In this document: in pieces, positions 55,126-63,573 of the stretch | Position numbering within the stretch: position 1 is the first letter of the stretch | How the letters are laid out: every line of letters starts with the position of its first letter | NCBI RefSeq assembly: GCF_002210095.1 | Contig: NZ_AQQR01000002.1 | Span: 124,001-188,000 of the forward strand | Direction of reading: 5' to 3' | Source: Marinibacterium profundimaris | Lineage (GTDB): Bacteria > Pseudomonadota > Alphaproteobacteria > Rhodobacterales > Rhodobacteraceae | DNA: 64,000 nt | The notes under the pieces: model-generated | Told to the model about the DNA's origin: nothing | Database searches by the model: none | What the model saw: the letters and a program-made list of their open reading frames with translations, nothing else | Position numbers and translations under genes: made by a program

Positions 55126-56022
55126 ATGCGCATCCTGTTCACCGGCGGCTCGGGCAAGGCCGGCCGCCACGTCTGCCGCTATCTGCGCGACCAGGGGCAC
55201 CGGGTCGTCAATGTCGACCTCACGCCGCTGGACGAGCCCGGCATCGACAACCTGACCGCCGATATCACCGACAGCGGATCGATGTTCAACGTCCTGACCA
55301 GCTACGCCGATTTCGACGAGCTGGAACCCGGCACCGGCGTCCCCCGCTACGATGCGGTGGTGCATTTCGCCGCCATCCCCCGGATCCTGATCGCCCCCGA
55401 CCAGGAGACCTTTCGCGTCAATACGCAGGGCACCTACAACGTGATCGAGGCGGCGGTGAAACTGGGCATCCGCAAGATCGTCTTCGCCTCGTCCGAAACC
55501 ACCTATGGGGTCTGTTTCGCCGACGGCACGGCCGATCCCGACGTCCTCCCGGTGGAGGAGGATTACGACGTGAACCCGATGGACAGCTACGGCCTGTCCA
55601 AGGTGGTCAACGAGGTCACGGGCCGCAGCTTTCAGCGCCGGTCAGGCGCCGACATCTACGCGCTGCGCATCGGCAACGTGATCGAGCCCGACGAATACGA
55701 CCGCTTCCCCGGCTTCTTCGCCGATCCCGGCGTGCGGCGGCGCAACCTGTTCTGCTACATCGACGCCCGCGACCTGGGCCAGATCGTCGACCGCTGCCTG
55801 AAGACAGACGGGCTCGGCTTTCAGGTGTTCAACGCCGGCAACGACACCAATTCGGTCAACATCCCCAATTCCGAAATCCTCGCCCGGTTCTTCCCCGGCG
55901 TCCCCGTCACGCGGGAGCTGGGCGAAAACGAGGCCCTGTTCTCGAACCGCAAGATCCGCGAGATGCTGGGGTTCGTCGAAGAGCACGACTGGCGCAAATA
56001 CGTCCCGGAGGATCAGCATTGA
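55126..56022 (+). CDS. NAD(P)-dependent epimerase/dehydratase family protein
   Basis: The 298-residue extended SDR has the NAD motif FTGGSGKAGRHVCRYL, the catalytic pair in SSETTYG and YGLSK (Y-x3-K), and IGNVIEPDEYDRFPGFF. It is similar in layout to sugar epimerases and uronate dehydrogenase-like enzymes; the substrate is unknown. The ATG at 55126 fits the first beta strand. The next gene starts 4 bases before its stop, so both work together, probably in catabolism of a sugar acid. Confidence 0.88.
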   Translation: MRILFTGGSGKAGRHVCRYLRDQGHRVVNVDLTPLDEPGIDNLTADITDSGSMFNVLTSYADFDELEPGTGVPRYDAVVHFAAIPRILIAPDQETFRVNTQGTYNVIEAAVKLGIRKIVFASSETTYGVCFADGTADPDVLPVEEDYDVNPMDSYGLSKVVNEVTGRSFQRRSGADIYALRIGNVIEPDEYDRFPGFFADPGVRRRNLFCYIDARDLGQIVDRCLKTDGLGFQVFNAGNDTNSVNIPNSEILARFFPGVPVTRELGENEALFSNRKIREMLGFVEEHDWRKYVPEDQH

Positions 56023-56939
56023 CCAAGGTCGGTTTCATCGGTTTGGGGCTCATGGGCCACGGCATGGCCAAGAACATGCTGGAGGCGGGACACGAGATGG
56101 CCGTCATCGCCCACCGCAGCCGCACCAACGTCGAGGATCTGATCGGCCGCGGCGCGACCGAGGCGGAGAGCGTGGCCGAGATGGCGCGGAAGGCAGAGGT
56201 GATCTTTCTCTGCGTCTCGGGCAGCCCGCAGGTCGAGGCCAACGTGCTGGGCCCCGATGGCATCCTGGAAAACGCGGCCAAGGGCAGCATCATCGTGGAT
56301 TGTTCGACCTCGGACCCGGTGAGCACCATGAAGCTGGCCGGGATGGCCGCCGACAAGGGCATCGGGTTCGCCGACGCGCCGCTGGGCCGGACGCCGAAGG
56401 AGGCCTGGGAGGGCAAGCTGGACACGATGGTCGGCGCCGATCCCGAGACCTTTGCCAGGATCGAGCCGCTGTTGCACGCCTGGGCCGGCAATGTCGTGCA
56501 CCTGGGCCCGGTGGGTCAGGGCCACAAGATGAAGCTGATCAACAATTTCATCTCGCTGGGCTACGGCGCGCTCTATGCCGAGGCGCTGGCGATCGCGCGC
56601 AAATCCGGCCTGTCGGCCCAGCAGTTCGACGCGGTGATCGGATCGTCGCGCATGGCCAACGGCTTTTACGAGACCTTCATGAAATGGACGCTCGAGCGGG
56701 ACGAGAACGCACATCGCTTCTCGATCACCAACGCGCACAAGGACATGTCCTACATGTCGAACCTTGCCGTCAGCCTGGGCGCGGTGAACCCGGTGCAGGC
56801 GGCCGTGCGCAACAGCCTCGCGGCGATGGAGGCGGCGGGCCAGGGCGACCGGTTCCTGCCGATGCTGGCCGATTTCATCGCCGAGACCAACGGGCTTCCG
56901 GGTGATGCGTCAGAGGACGAGAGCCCCGGCAAGGGCTGA
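56019..56939 (+). CDS. 3-hydroxyisobutyrate dehydrogenase family oxidoreductase
   Basis: The 306-residue beta-hydroxyacid dehydrogenase has the NAD motif VGFIGLGLMGHGMAKNMLEAG, the substrate segment DCSTSDPVSTM, DAPLGRTPKEAWEGKL, and the catalytic Lys in GQGHKMKLINNF. Members act on 3-hydroxyisobutyrate, tartronate semialdehyde or related acids. The start is a TTG at 56019 with CGGAGG upstream, overlapping the epimerase stop by 4 bases. The DAPLGRTP variation (DAPVSGG is usual) suggests a different substrate from the classical enzyme. Confidence 0.9.
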   Translation: MTKVGFIGLGLMGHGMAKNMLEAGHEMAVIAHRSRTNVEDLIGRGATEAESVAEMARKAEVIFLCVSGSPQVEANVLGPDGILENAAKGSIIVDCSTSDPVSTMKLAGMAADKGIGFADAPLGRTPKEAWEGKLDTMVGADPETFARIEPLLHAWAGNVVHLGPVGQGHKMKLINNFISLGYGALYAEALAIARKSGLSAQQFDAVIGSSRMANGFYETFMKWTLERDENAHRFSITNAHKDMSYMSNLAVSLGAVNPVQAAVRNSLAAMEAAGQGDRFLPMLADFIAETNGLPGDASEDESPGKG

Positions 56940-57303
56940 AGGACAGGCGCAGCCGATGCCGCTCACCTGACCCGGCGCTGCCGCCGCGCGCGGCCCGCAG
57001 GCATCCGATTTCATCTTGTCCGGGCATGGCTTCCGGTCCAATAATCCGCGGGCAATGGCCAGGATCTTCAGCCCGGACATCTGCTGAACCCGACGCATGC
57101 AGGTCGCATGTAGGAAGGTCCGAAGTCACGCATGCGCAAAGCCTGGGCAACAGAGCGCCACGACCCCTGCTATTGCCCGCGGTTGAACCGCCTTGCTGCT
57201 CATGCTCGTTAATATTGAGTGAAATTACGACTTGAATCCAGATATTGGGGTGGACGAAAACAAGCGGCCCCCTAGATCACCATCGATATTGCCGGAGTCC
57301 GCC
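56940..57303. other. Intergenic region before the heme oxygenase gene
   Basis: This stretch holds no convincing gene; its short open frames have poor codon use. The right part (from about 57205) is AT-richer and probably carries the promoter of the heme oxygenase-phytochrome operon, but I see no clear hexamer pair. A TTG at 57232 and GTG at 57250 are alternative in-frame starts of the heme oxygenase. Confidence 0.5.
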
Positions 57304-57933
57304 TTGCCCCTTGATAATCCTGCCGCGGCCGATGCCTCCCTCCGGGACAGGCTGCGGTCCGACACAGCCGAACTGCACCATGCGCTGGATGCGGCGCTGG
57401 GGGCATTCGACCTGCATGCGCCCGAGGGGCTGGCGGGGTTCCTGCGCGCGAATGAACGCGGGTTCGCGGCCCTGGGCGCCTCGACCCTGCTGGAGCCCGA
57501 AGACCCCGCGCACGACACCGCCTACGAGGATGCGACGGACGCCGCCTTCGACGGCAGGGCCCTGGCGGCCGACCTGGCGGGTCGGCTGCGCGCGGACCTT
57601 GCCGGGCTGGGCGCGGCCACGCGTCCCGCGGCCGCCCCGCTCAGCGCGCTGTGCCCGGTGGCGGTGGATTACGTCGTGCTCGGCTCGCGGCTTGGCAGCA
57701 CGGTGCTGGCCCGCCACTGGCGCGCCGCCACCGATCCCCGCGTGCGCGGGGCCGCGGCCTATTTCAGCGCGCCGGCGCGCGTGACGGAATGGCAGGCGTT
57801 CTGCAAAAGAACATGCGACATGCGGCCCGACGGTGCCGACGCGGATCGTATACTGGACGACACATGCCGGATCCTTCGACTGTTTCTCGACGGTGCGCTC
57901 CCGAGGCACCCTTCCCAAAGCTCTGATTTCTGA
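57304..57933 (+). CDS. bphO: Biliverdin-producing heme oxygenase, phytochrome-associated
   Basis: The 209-residue protein is a heme oxygenase of the BphO type, which opens heme to biliverdin. The proximal heme His is in RDRLRSDTAELHHALDAAL, and the distal-helix Gly-rich region is YVVLGSRLGSTVLARHW. I place the start at TTG 57304 with GGAG 7 bases upstream, because heme oxygenases begin about 10 residues before this motif; TTG 57232 is the longest possibility. Only 6 bases separate its stop from the phytochrome gene, for which it makes the chromophore. Confidence 0.85.
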   Translation: MPLDNPAAADASLRDRLRSDTAELHHALDAALGAFDLHAPEGLAGFLRANERGFAALGASTLLEPEDPAHDTAYEDATDAAFDGRALAADLAGRLRADLAGLGAATRPAAAPLSALCPVAVDYVVLGSRLGSTVLARHWRAATDPRVRGAAAYFSAPARVTEWQAFCKRTCDMRPDGADADRILDDTCRILRLFLDGALPRHPSQSSDF

Positions 57934-57939
57934 CACACC

Positions 57940-60519
57940 ATGGCTTCTGACCCTTTCGAACAGCGCCAGTCCCAAGCGGGACAGCCCGTCGACCTGACCA
58001 ACTGCGACCGCGAACCGATCCACGTCATCGGCCATGTCCAGCCCTTCGGGATCCTCCTGGCCGTGTCCCCCGACTGGATCGTGGGGCATGCCTCGGCCAA
58101 TGCCGGCACATTGATGCCGGCGGACGCCGACGCGCTGATCGGTCAGCCGCTGTCGGCGCTGCTGCCGGCGCAGACCATCCACGACCTGCGCGCGCGCCTG
58201 CAGATGCTGACCCACGAGGACGCCATCGCCCGGCTGTTCGGGATCGACCTGATGCGGGACGGGCGGCTTTACGACGTGTCGATCCATCGCTCCGCACGGA
58301 ACTACGTGTTCGAGTTCGAGGCCTCGGTCAACGGCGGCGGCCAGAGGGTGCAGGACAGCGAGCTGGTGCGGTCCCTGATGGGCCGGATCCAGCGGCAGAC
58401 CACCGTCGAACGGATGGCCCGCGAGGCTGCGCGCGGGCTCAAGGCGCTGACCGGCTTCGACCGGGTCATGGTCTATCGCTTCAACGAGGACGACACCGGA
58501 ACCGTCATGGCCGAGGCGCTGGAGCCCGGGCAGGCGCCGTTTCTCGGGCTGCGCTACCCGGCCAGTGACATCCCGAAGCAGGCGCGCGCGCTTTACAAGC
58601 GCAACCTGCTGCGGTTGATCGCCGACGTGAACGCCGAGACCGTCCCGATCCTGCCCACGCATTCCCCCGACGGGCACGCGCTGGACCTGTCGCTGTCGGC
58701 CACACGCGCGGTGTCGCCAATCCACCTGGAATACCTGCGCAACATGGAGGTCGGCGCCTCGATGTCGGTGTCGATCCTGAGCAAGGGCAAGCTGTGGGGC
58801 CTGCTGGCCTGCCACCACCGCGAACCGCATTACGTGGATTACGAGACGCGCTCGGCCGCCGAACTGTTCGCCCAGCTCTTCAGCTATGAACTGACGCAGC
58901 TAGAGATGAACGGCGAACTGGCCGAGATGGACCGCGCCCGCGAGATGCACGACCGGCTGCTGGCGCAGATGACCTCGCAGCCCGACGTGACCAGCAGCCT
59001 CGACACCATCGCCAAGGCGATCGAGGAGGTGGTCGAGTTCGACGGCATCGTCGCCTACTGGGACGGCCAGTTCCGCGCCATCGGCTCCACCCCGACCGAG
59101 GAAGAGTTCCTGGGCCTCGTGCGCTTCCTGAACACGGCGCAGGCCAGTTCGGTCTTCACGACGGACTGCATCTCGAACCGCTATCCGGCGGGGGCCGGTT
59201 TCGTCGATCGTGCCGCAGGCCTGATGGCATTGCCGATCTCGCGGCAGCCGCGGGATTACATCGTGCTCTTCCGGCGCGAGATCGCGCGATCGGTGTCCTG
59301 GGCCGGGAACCCCGAAAAACCGGTCGAGGTCGGCCCCAACGGCCAGCGCCTGACCCCGCGCCGCAGCTTCGAGGCCTGGCAGGAGATCGTGCGCGGCACC
59401 TCGTCGCCATGGCGCCCGAACGAACGGCGCGCGGCCGATGCGCTGCGGGTCACGCTTCTGGAAATCGTGCTGAAGCTGGCGGACGAGGCCAATGCCTCGC
59501 GCAAGCGGGCTCAGCAGCAGCAGGAGCTGTTGATCGCCGAGCTGAACCACAGGGTGCGCAACATCCTGAACCTGATCCAGGGTCTGGTCAGCCAGGGCCG
59601 GGGCGATGCCGCCACGATCGATGCCTATTCCGACGTTCTGAATGCGCGGATCCATGCGCTGGCCCGGGCCCATGACCAGCTGACCTCGAAAAGCTGGACC
59701 TGGGTGCCGCTGAATTTCCTGGTCGAAACCGAAACCCGCGCCTACCTGAATGCCCAGTCCGACCGGGTGCGCCTGACCGGGGACACGATCGACCTGTCTC
59801 CGGCGGCCTTCACCACCATGGCCCTGGTCATCCACGAGCTGGTAACCAATTCCGCCAAGTACGGCGCGCTCAGCGACAGTTCCGGCACCGTGGACCTGAG
59901 TGTGACGCTGGACCGCGACGGCGCTGCGCTGCTGCACTGGCAGGAACGCGGCGGCCCGCCGGTGCAACCGCCCAAGCGGCGTGGCTTTGGCACAACGATC
60001 ATCGAACGGTCGGTTCCGTTCGAACTCAAGGGAGAAGCAGATGTCGATTTTCTTGTCTCTGGCCTGCAGGCGCGGTTCCGCCTGCCGGAAGCCGTCGTGA
60101 AGCCGGCCGAGCTGGCACCGGAACCGGCAGAAGCGCCGGTGCACGTGCGGCCCCGGTCCGAGGTGAGGCTTGAGGGCGAGGCCCTGGTGGTCGAGGACAA
60201 CATGATCATCGCGCTGGATGCCTCGGACGGGCTGACGGATCTGGGCGCCGAGCGGGTGCATACCGCGGCCTCGGTGGCGCAGGCGCTGGCGATCCTGGAC
60301 CAGGTGCCGATCCGCTTCGCGCTGGTCGACGTGAACCTCGGGTCCGAGAATTCGCTGCCCGTGGCCGAGGCCTGCGCGGCGCGCGGCATCCCCTTCGCCA
60401 TGGCCACCGGTTATGGCGAAAACGAGGATCTGCTGGCCGATTACCCGCCGGCACCGGTGTTGCGCAAACCCTACGACGTGGAACACGTGCGCGCGGTTCT
60501 GGCCGATCTCTTCGCCTGA
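57940..60519 (+). CDS. bphP: Bacteriophytochrome with HWE histidine kinase and receiver domain
   Basis: The 859-residue photoreceptor has a PAS domain with the biliverdin-binding Cys22 (LTNCDREPIHVIG). A GAF domain follows, with PASDIP at 207-212 and CHHREPH at 291-297, then a PHY domain with tongue motifs SWAGNP and PRRSF. An HWE-type kinase carries the phospho-acceptor His537 (ELNHRVRNILN), the N box HELVTNSAKYGAL and the WQE motif at 667-669. The C-terminal receiver has phospho-Asp near 797 (ALVDVNLG) and Lys843. It would sense red/far-red light. The output partner is not in the window. Confidence 0.94.
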   Translation: MASDPFEQRQSQAGQPVDLTNCDREPIHVIGHVQPFGILLAVSPDWIVGHASANAGTLMPADADALIGQPLSALLPAQTIHDLRARLQMLTHEDAIARLFGIDLMRDGRLYDVSIHRSARNYVFEFEASVNGGGQRVQDSELVRSLMGRIQRQTTVERMAREAARGLKALTGFDRVMVYRFNEDDTGTVMAEALEPGQAPFLGLRYPASDIPKQARALYKRNLLRLIADVNAETVPILPTHSPDGHALDLSLSATRAVSPIHLEYLRNMEVGASMSVSILSKGKLWGLLACHHREPHYVDYETRSAAELFAQLFSYELTQLEMNGELAEMDRAREMHDRLLAQMTSQPDVTSSLDTIAKAIEEVVEFDGIVAYWDGQFRAIGSTPTEEEFLGLVRFLNTAQASSVFTTDCISNRYPAGAGFVDRAAGLMALPISRQPRDYIVLFRREIARSVSWAGNPEKPVEVGPNGQRLTPRRSFEAWQEIVRGTSSPWRPNERRAADALRVTLLEIVLKLADEANASRKRAQQQQELLIAELNHRVRNILNLIQGLVSQGRGDAATIDAYSDVLNARIHALARAHDQLTSKSWTWVPLNFLVETETRAYLNAQSDRVRLTGDTIDLSPAAFTTMALVIHELVTNSAKYGALSDSSGTVDLSVTLDRDGAALLHWQERGGPPVQPPKRRGFGTTIIERSVPFELKGEADVDFLVSGLQARFRLPEAVVKPAELAPEPAEAPVHVRPRSEVRLEGEALVVEDNMIIALDASDGLTDLGAERVHTAASVAQALAILDQVPIRFALVDVNLGSENSLPVAEACAARGIPFAMATGYGENEDLLADYPPAPVLRKPYDVEHVRAVLADLFA

Positions 60520-60718
60520 TCGCTGGCCTTGATCTCTGGCCCTGATCGCCGGCCCGTACGGGGTGTCCGGGCGGGCGGCGGCGGCCGGGAAAAGGCGCCG
60601 TGCGCGCCCGCTTCGGGCCGGGCCGCACGGTGTGGCACCCGGACGCCACAGGTTAAAGTTGACCTAAATGCGGGGAACCTGTCGGGAACCCGGACGCCCG
60701 GGCAGGCGTTCCGGGACC

Positions 60719-61693
60719 ATGACACACCGTTCCAACCTCCCCTTTCCACCCTTCCCGGTCGATGCCGGGTCCGAGCGGCGCTGCGGCGTCGAAATCGAAT
60801 TCTCGGGCCTGACAGAGCTGGATGCTGCGAAGATCGTCGCCCGGACGCTGGGCGGCGAGGTGGTTGAAAGCGGCCATCGCACCTATGACATCCGCAACAC
60901 CGCGATCGGCACGCTCAAGGTCGAGCTCGACACCGCGCTGCGCAAGGCAAGCGCCCGCCCCCTCATCGAAATGGGGCTGGACTTGGCGCGCCGCGTCGTG
61001 CCTGTCGAGGTCATCACGCCGCCGCTGACCCCCAAGGAAATGCCGCTGCTGGACAGCCTGCGCGAGGCCCTGCGCAAGGAAGGCGCGCAAGGATCGCGCG
61101 ACGGGCTGTTCTTCGGCTTCGGCGTGCACCTCAACCCCGAGATCCCGTCGGACCCGCTGGACAGCTCGCGCCTGATCCTGGCCTATGGCCTGATCGAGGA
61201 CTGGCTGCGCGCCACCTACCCGGTGGACACGACGCGGCGCTGGATGCCCTTTGTCACGCCGTGGCCGCACAGCCTGGTGGATGCCCTGGTCAGCGTTCCG
61301 GATGCGTCGCTGGACGACCTGTTCTCGATCTATTCCGACCACACCGAGACGCGGAACCACGGGCTCGACCTGATGCCGCTGTTCCGGCATCTGGACCCCG
61401 ACCGGTTCGACGTGGTCGTCGCTGGCGGCGAATCCGTCTCGGCCCGCCCCGCCTTCCATTTCCGCCTGCCCGACTGCCGGATCGACGAAGCCGGCTGGTC
61501 GCTTGCCGAACCCTGGGCCTGCTGGTGGCAGGTCGAGAGACTGGCACAGCGGACCGAGCTGCTGTGGACGCTCTGCGACGACTGGCAGGCCTTCCGCTAC
61601 GCGACCCGCCCGATGCGCGGAGAAGCGCGCGACGCCTGGGCCGACCAGGTTGCGCTGCGCATGGGGGATGGCGGTCAGAAGTCGGCCGCATGA
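60719..61693 (+). CDS. Amidoligase family protein (PF12224-like)
   Basis: The 324-residue protein resembles the predicted COOH-NH2 ligases of the amidoligase group, which share the glutamine-synthetase-type core. Seen are the strand with paired acidic residues RRCGVEIEFSGL, the segment IGTLKVELDTAL, the H-N-Glu/Asp region SDHTETRNHGLDLMPLFRHL and RPAFHFRLPDCRID. It should join an amine to a carboxylate using ATP; no substrate is known. The ATG at 60719 is preferred over 60668. Its stop overlaps the next gene, a glutamine amidotransferase-like protein. Confidence 0.82.
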   Translation: MTHRSNLPFPPFPVDAGSERRCGVEIEFSGLTELDAAKIVARTLGGEVVESGHRTYDIRNTAIGTLKVELDTALRKASARPLIEMGLDLARRVVPVEVITPPLTPKEMPLLDSLREALRKEGAQGSRDGLFFGFGVHLNPEIPSDPLDSSRLILAYGLIEDWLRATYPVDTTRRWMPFVTPWPHSLVDALVSVPDASLDDLFSIYSDHTETRNHGLDLMPLFRHLDPDRFDVVVAGGESVSARPAFHFRLPDCRIDEAGWSLAEPWACWWQVERLAQRTELLWTLCDDWQAFRYATRPMRGEARDAWADQVALRMGDGGQKSAA

Positions 61694-62409
61694 CCCGCCC
61701 TGTCATCGGAGTAACCACATCGCGCCGCTCCGGCTGGCGCATCTTTCCACTGGTCAACCTGAACCTCCGGCTTGCCGGGGGCCGAGGCCTGCGCTGGGGC
61801 GCGGGCCGTCCGGCCGACCTGGACCAGGTCGACGGCGTCATCATCGGCGGCGGCGACGACATTTCGCCCGATCTTTACGGCGGCACGCCGGTGATCGGCG
61901 TGCGGCTGGATCCCGAGCGTGACGCGCTGGAACGGCGGCTGGCCGAAGAGGCGATCGCCCGAAACATCCCTTTGCTCGGCATCTGCCGTGGCGCGCAGAT
62001 GCTGAACGTGGCGCTTGGAGGCGACCTGGACCAGGACGCCTGGGCGACCTTCGGTTCCGACAACAAGATCCGCACCATCCTGCCCCGCCGCCGCATCGAC
62101 GTGCTGGACAAAACGCAGCTTGCACGGATCGCGGGACAGGAGGACATGAGCGTCAACGCCCTTCACACCCAGGCGGTCCAGTCCCTGGGCGAAGGGCTTC
62201 AGGTGTCTGCCCGGGACGAATTCGGTATGATCCAGGCGGTGGAACGGTCGCGCGATCCCTTTGCGCTGGGGGTGCAATGGCACCCCGAGCACCTGTTCTA
62301 CGCCCGCCGCCAGCGCGCGATCTTCCGCGCGCTGGTTGTCGCCGCAAAGGCGCGGGCCGAGGCCCGGAACCAGGGGCGCGCCGTGCGCGAGGATGCGGTG
62401 CACGCCTGA
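61690..62409 (+). CDS. Class I glutamine amidotransferase-like / gamma-glutamyl hydrolase (peptidase C26)
   Basis: The 239-residue protein has the nucleophile Cys99 in LLGICRGAQMLNVALGG, the catalytic His198 and Glu200 in GVQWHPEH, and GGGDDISPDLYGG near residue 53, which is typical of peptidase C26 such as PuuD. C26 enzymes cut gamma-glutamyl amides. Its 4-base overlap with the amidoligase gene suggests the two enzymes make and break, or supply ammonia for, the same amide bond. A terminator follows the stop. Confidence 0.87.
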   Translation: MTRPVIGVTTSRRSGWRIFPLVNLNLRLAGGRGLRWGAGRPADLDQVDGVIIGGGDDISPDLYGGTPVIGVRLDPERDALERRLAEEAIARNIPLLGICRGAQMLNVALGGDLDQDAWATFGSDNKIRTILPRRRIDVLDKTQLARIAGQEDMSVNALHTQAVQSLGEGLQVSARDEFGMIQAVERSRDPFALGVQWHPEHLFYARRQRAIFRALVVAAKARAEARNQGRAVREDAVHA

Positions 62410-62449
62410 TCCCGCCTGACAGGACAGCGCAAAGTCGAGACAGGCCAGG

Positions 62450-62476
62450 AGCCGCGGGCTGTTCCTCGCGGCTTTT
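62450..62476 (+). terminator. Terminator after the amidotransferase gene
   Basis: The 7-bp stem AGCCGCG/CGCGGCT is followed by TTT. It lies 40 bases past the stop of the C26 gene. Confidence 0.65.
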
Positions 62477-62626
62477 GCATGGCGGGAAGCGGCTTTTGGG
62501 CGTTGAACAGACGAAAGCGAGGCAGCTTTTTCGCCCTCGGGCCCCACCCCGCCAACCAAGAGCCGCGCGACCGGAGGGTCCGTGTGAACCGGACAGCTCC
62601 CCCGAACCTCAGGCAGCCCGGCGCAT

Positions 62627-62659
62627 AAAAAAAGACCGGCCGGAAAGATCCGGCCGGTC
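62627..62659 (-). terminator. Terminator of the PPOX-like gene
   Basis: The perfect 10-bp stem GACCGGCCGG/CCGGCCGGTC with a six-base loop is followed on the minus strand by seven Ts. It lies 33 bases past the stop of the minus-strand gene. Confidence 0.92.
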
Positions 62660-62691
62660 GTTCACTTGTTAAAGCCTGTCCGCTTACTGCA

Positions 62692-63207
62692 TCATGCGGC
62701 GAGGTTCAGGTGCAGCACGTGATGCTCACCGACGTCCGGATCGCCTTTTTCATCCGACATGGCGGCGCGCATCATCTTCAGCCCCACGACGACCGGGTTG
62801 CCATCAGACACCCAGACCGACGCTTCGCGCGGCGTGTAGCGCAGAAGGGTCACCTTCGGGTCATCACGGCCGTGCTCGAACCAAGCTGCGGCGCCGTAGC
62901 TCCACAGCTCGTCCAGCTTTTCGGCGCTGTCATAGACCACCAGGCTGCCCTGAAGGCTGGCCTGGTAATCACCGCTCGGCGCCTGCAGGGTGAACCCTGC
63001 CTCCGCCCCATGGCCGATGGCGGCCACGAGGTCGGTGTCCGAAGAGGTGATGAACCAGATGCTTTCCGTGCCCGGGTCCGCATAATGGGTCATCGGCTGG
63101 GGGTGTTGCCCCGAATCCTTGACCCAAAGCATGCCGACCCGCGTGTCATCCAGCTTGTCCCAGAGTTGCCCCTTGGCCTTCACCGGATCTTCGGTCCGCG
63201 TGGCCAT
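62692..63207 (-). CDS. Pyridoxamine 5'-phosphate oxidase-like general stress protein
   Basis: The 171-residue split-barrel flavin-binding protein resembles the general stress protein 26 group. The pattern is WDKLDDTRVGMLWVKD, then PGTESIWFITSSDTDLVAAI, GDYQASLQGSLVVYDS and DPKVTLLRYTPREASVWVS. It probably binds FMN or F420-like flavin; the reaction is unknown. It follows the CsbD gene after 3 bases, and its presence next to CsbD and a phospholipase D-like gene suggests a stress-induced unit. Confidence 0.87.
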   Translation of the reverse strand: MATRTEDPVKAKGQLWDKLDDTRVGMLWVKDSGQHPQPMTHYADPGTESIWFITSSDTDLVAAIGHGAEAGFTLQAPSGDYQASLQGSLVVYDSAEKLDELWSYGAAAWFEHGRDDPKVTLLRYTPREASVWVSDGNPVVVGLKMMRAAMSDEKGDPDVGEHHVLHLNLAA

Positions 63208-63210
63208 GGC

Positions 63211-63408
63211 TTACACCTCGGCCAGGATATCGTCCACGCTGCGCTTGGCTTCTTCCTTGGTCTGGCCATAGCGCTGCTGCAGCTTGCCTTCGATCTGTTC
63301 ACGATCGCCCTTGGCCTGCTCCAGCTCGTCATCGGTCAGCTCGCCGTACTTCTCGCGCAGCTTGCCTTTGACCTCGGTCCATTTACCCATGATCTGATCA
63401 TTGTTCAT
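63211..63408 (-). CDS. CsbD family stress protein
   Basis: The 65-residue protein has the CsbD pattern NNDQIMGKWTEVKGKLREKYGELTDDEL and a second half ending AKRSVDDIL. CsbD-like proteins (YjbJ in E. coli) are small, charged, abundant stress proteins of unknown mechanism. AAAGGAG lies 7 bases before the ATG at 63408. It is the gene directly ahead of the PPOX-like gene and is probably cotranscribed with it. Confidence 0.93.
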   Translation of the reverse strand: MNNDQIMGKWTEVKGKLREKYGELTDDELEQAKGDREQIEGKLQQRYGQTKEEAKRSVDDILAEV

Positions 63409-63573
63409 AGCGTCACTCCTTTGCGGTCTGCGACTATGTCTCAGGCTAAATGCCTGAAAACGTTGAGCTATTCCTTGGGGATAGCGGCGCACCGCTGTCG
63501 CCCGTCTTGTATGGTAAGAACGTCTCGGACGCGGCGAAGTTCCTGAAAATCGCGCGCGTCGCCGCGATTTCGA

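Noticed and set aside
57026..57235. Small frame before the heme oxygenase gene
   Set aside because: Composition and codon use look non-coding; no ribosome site.
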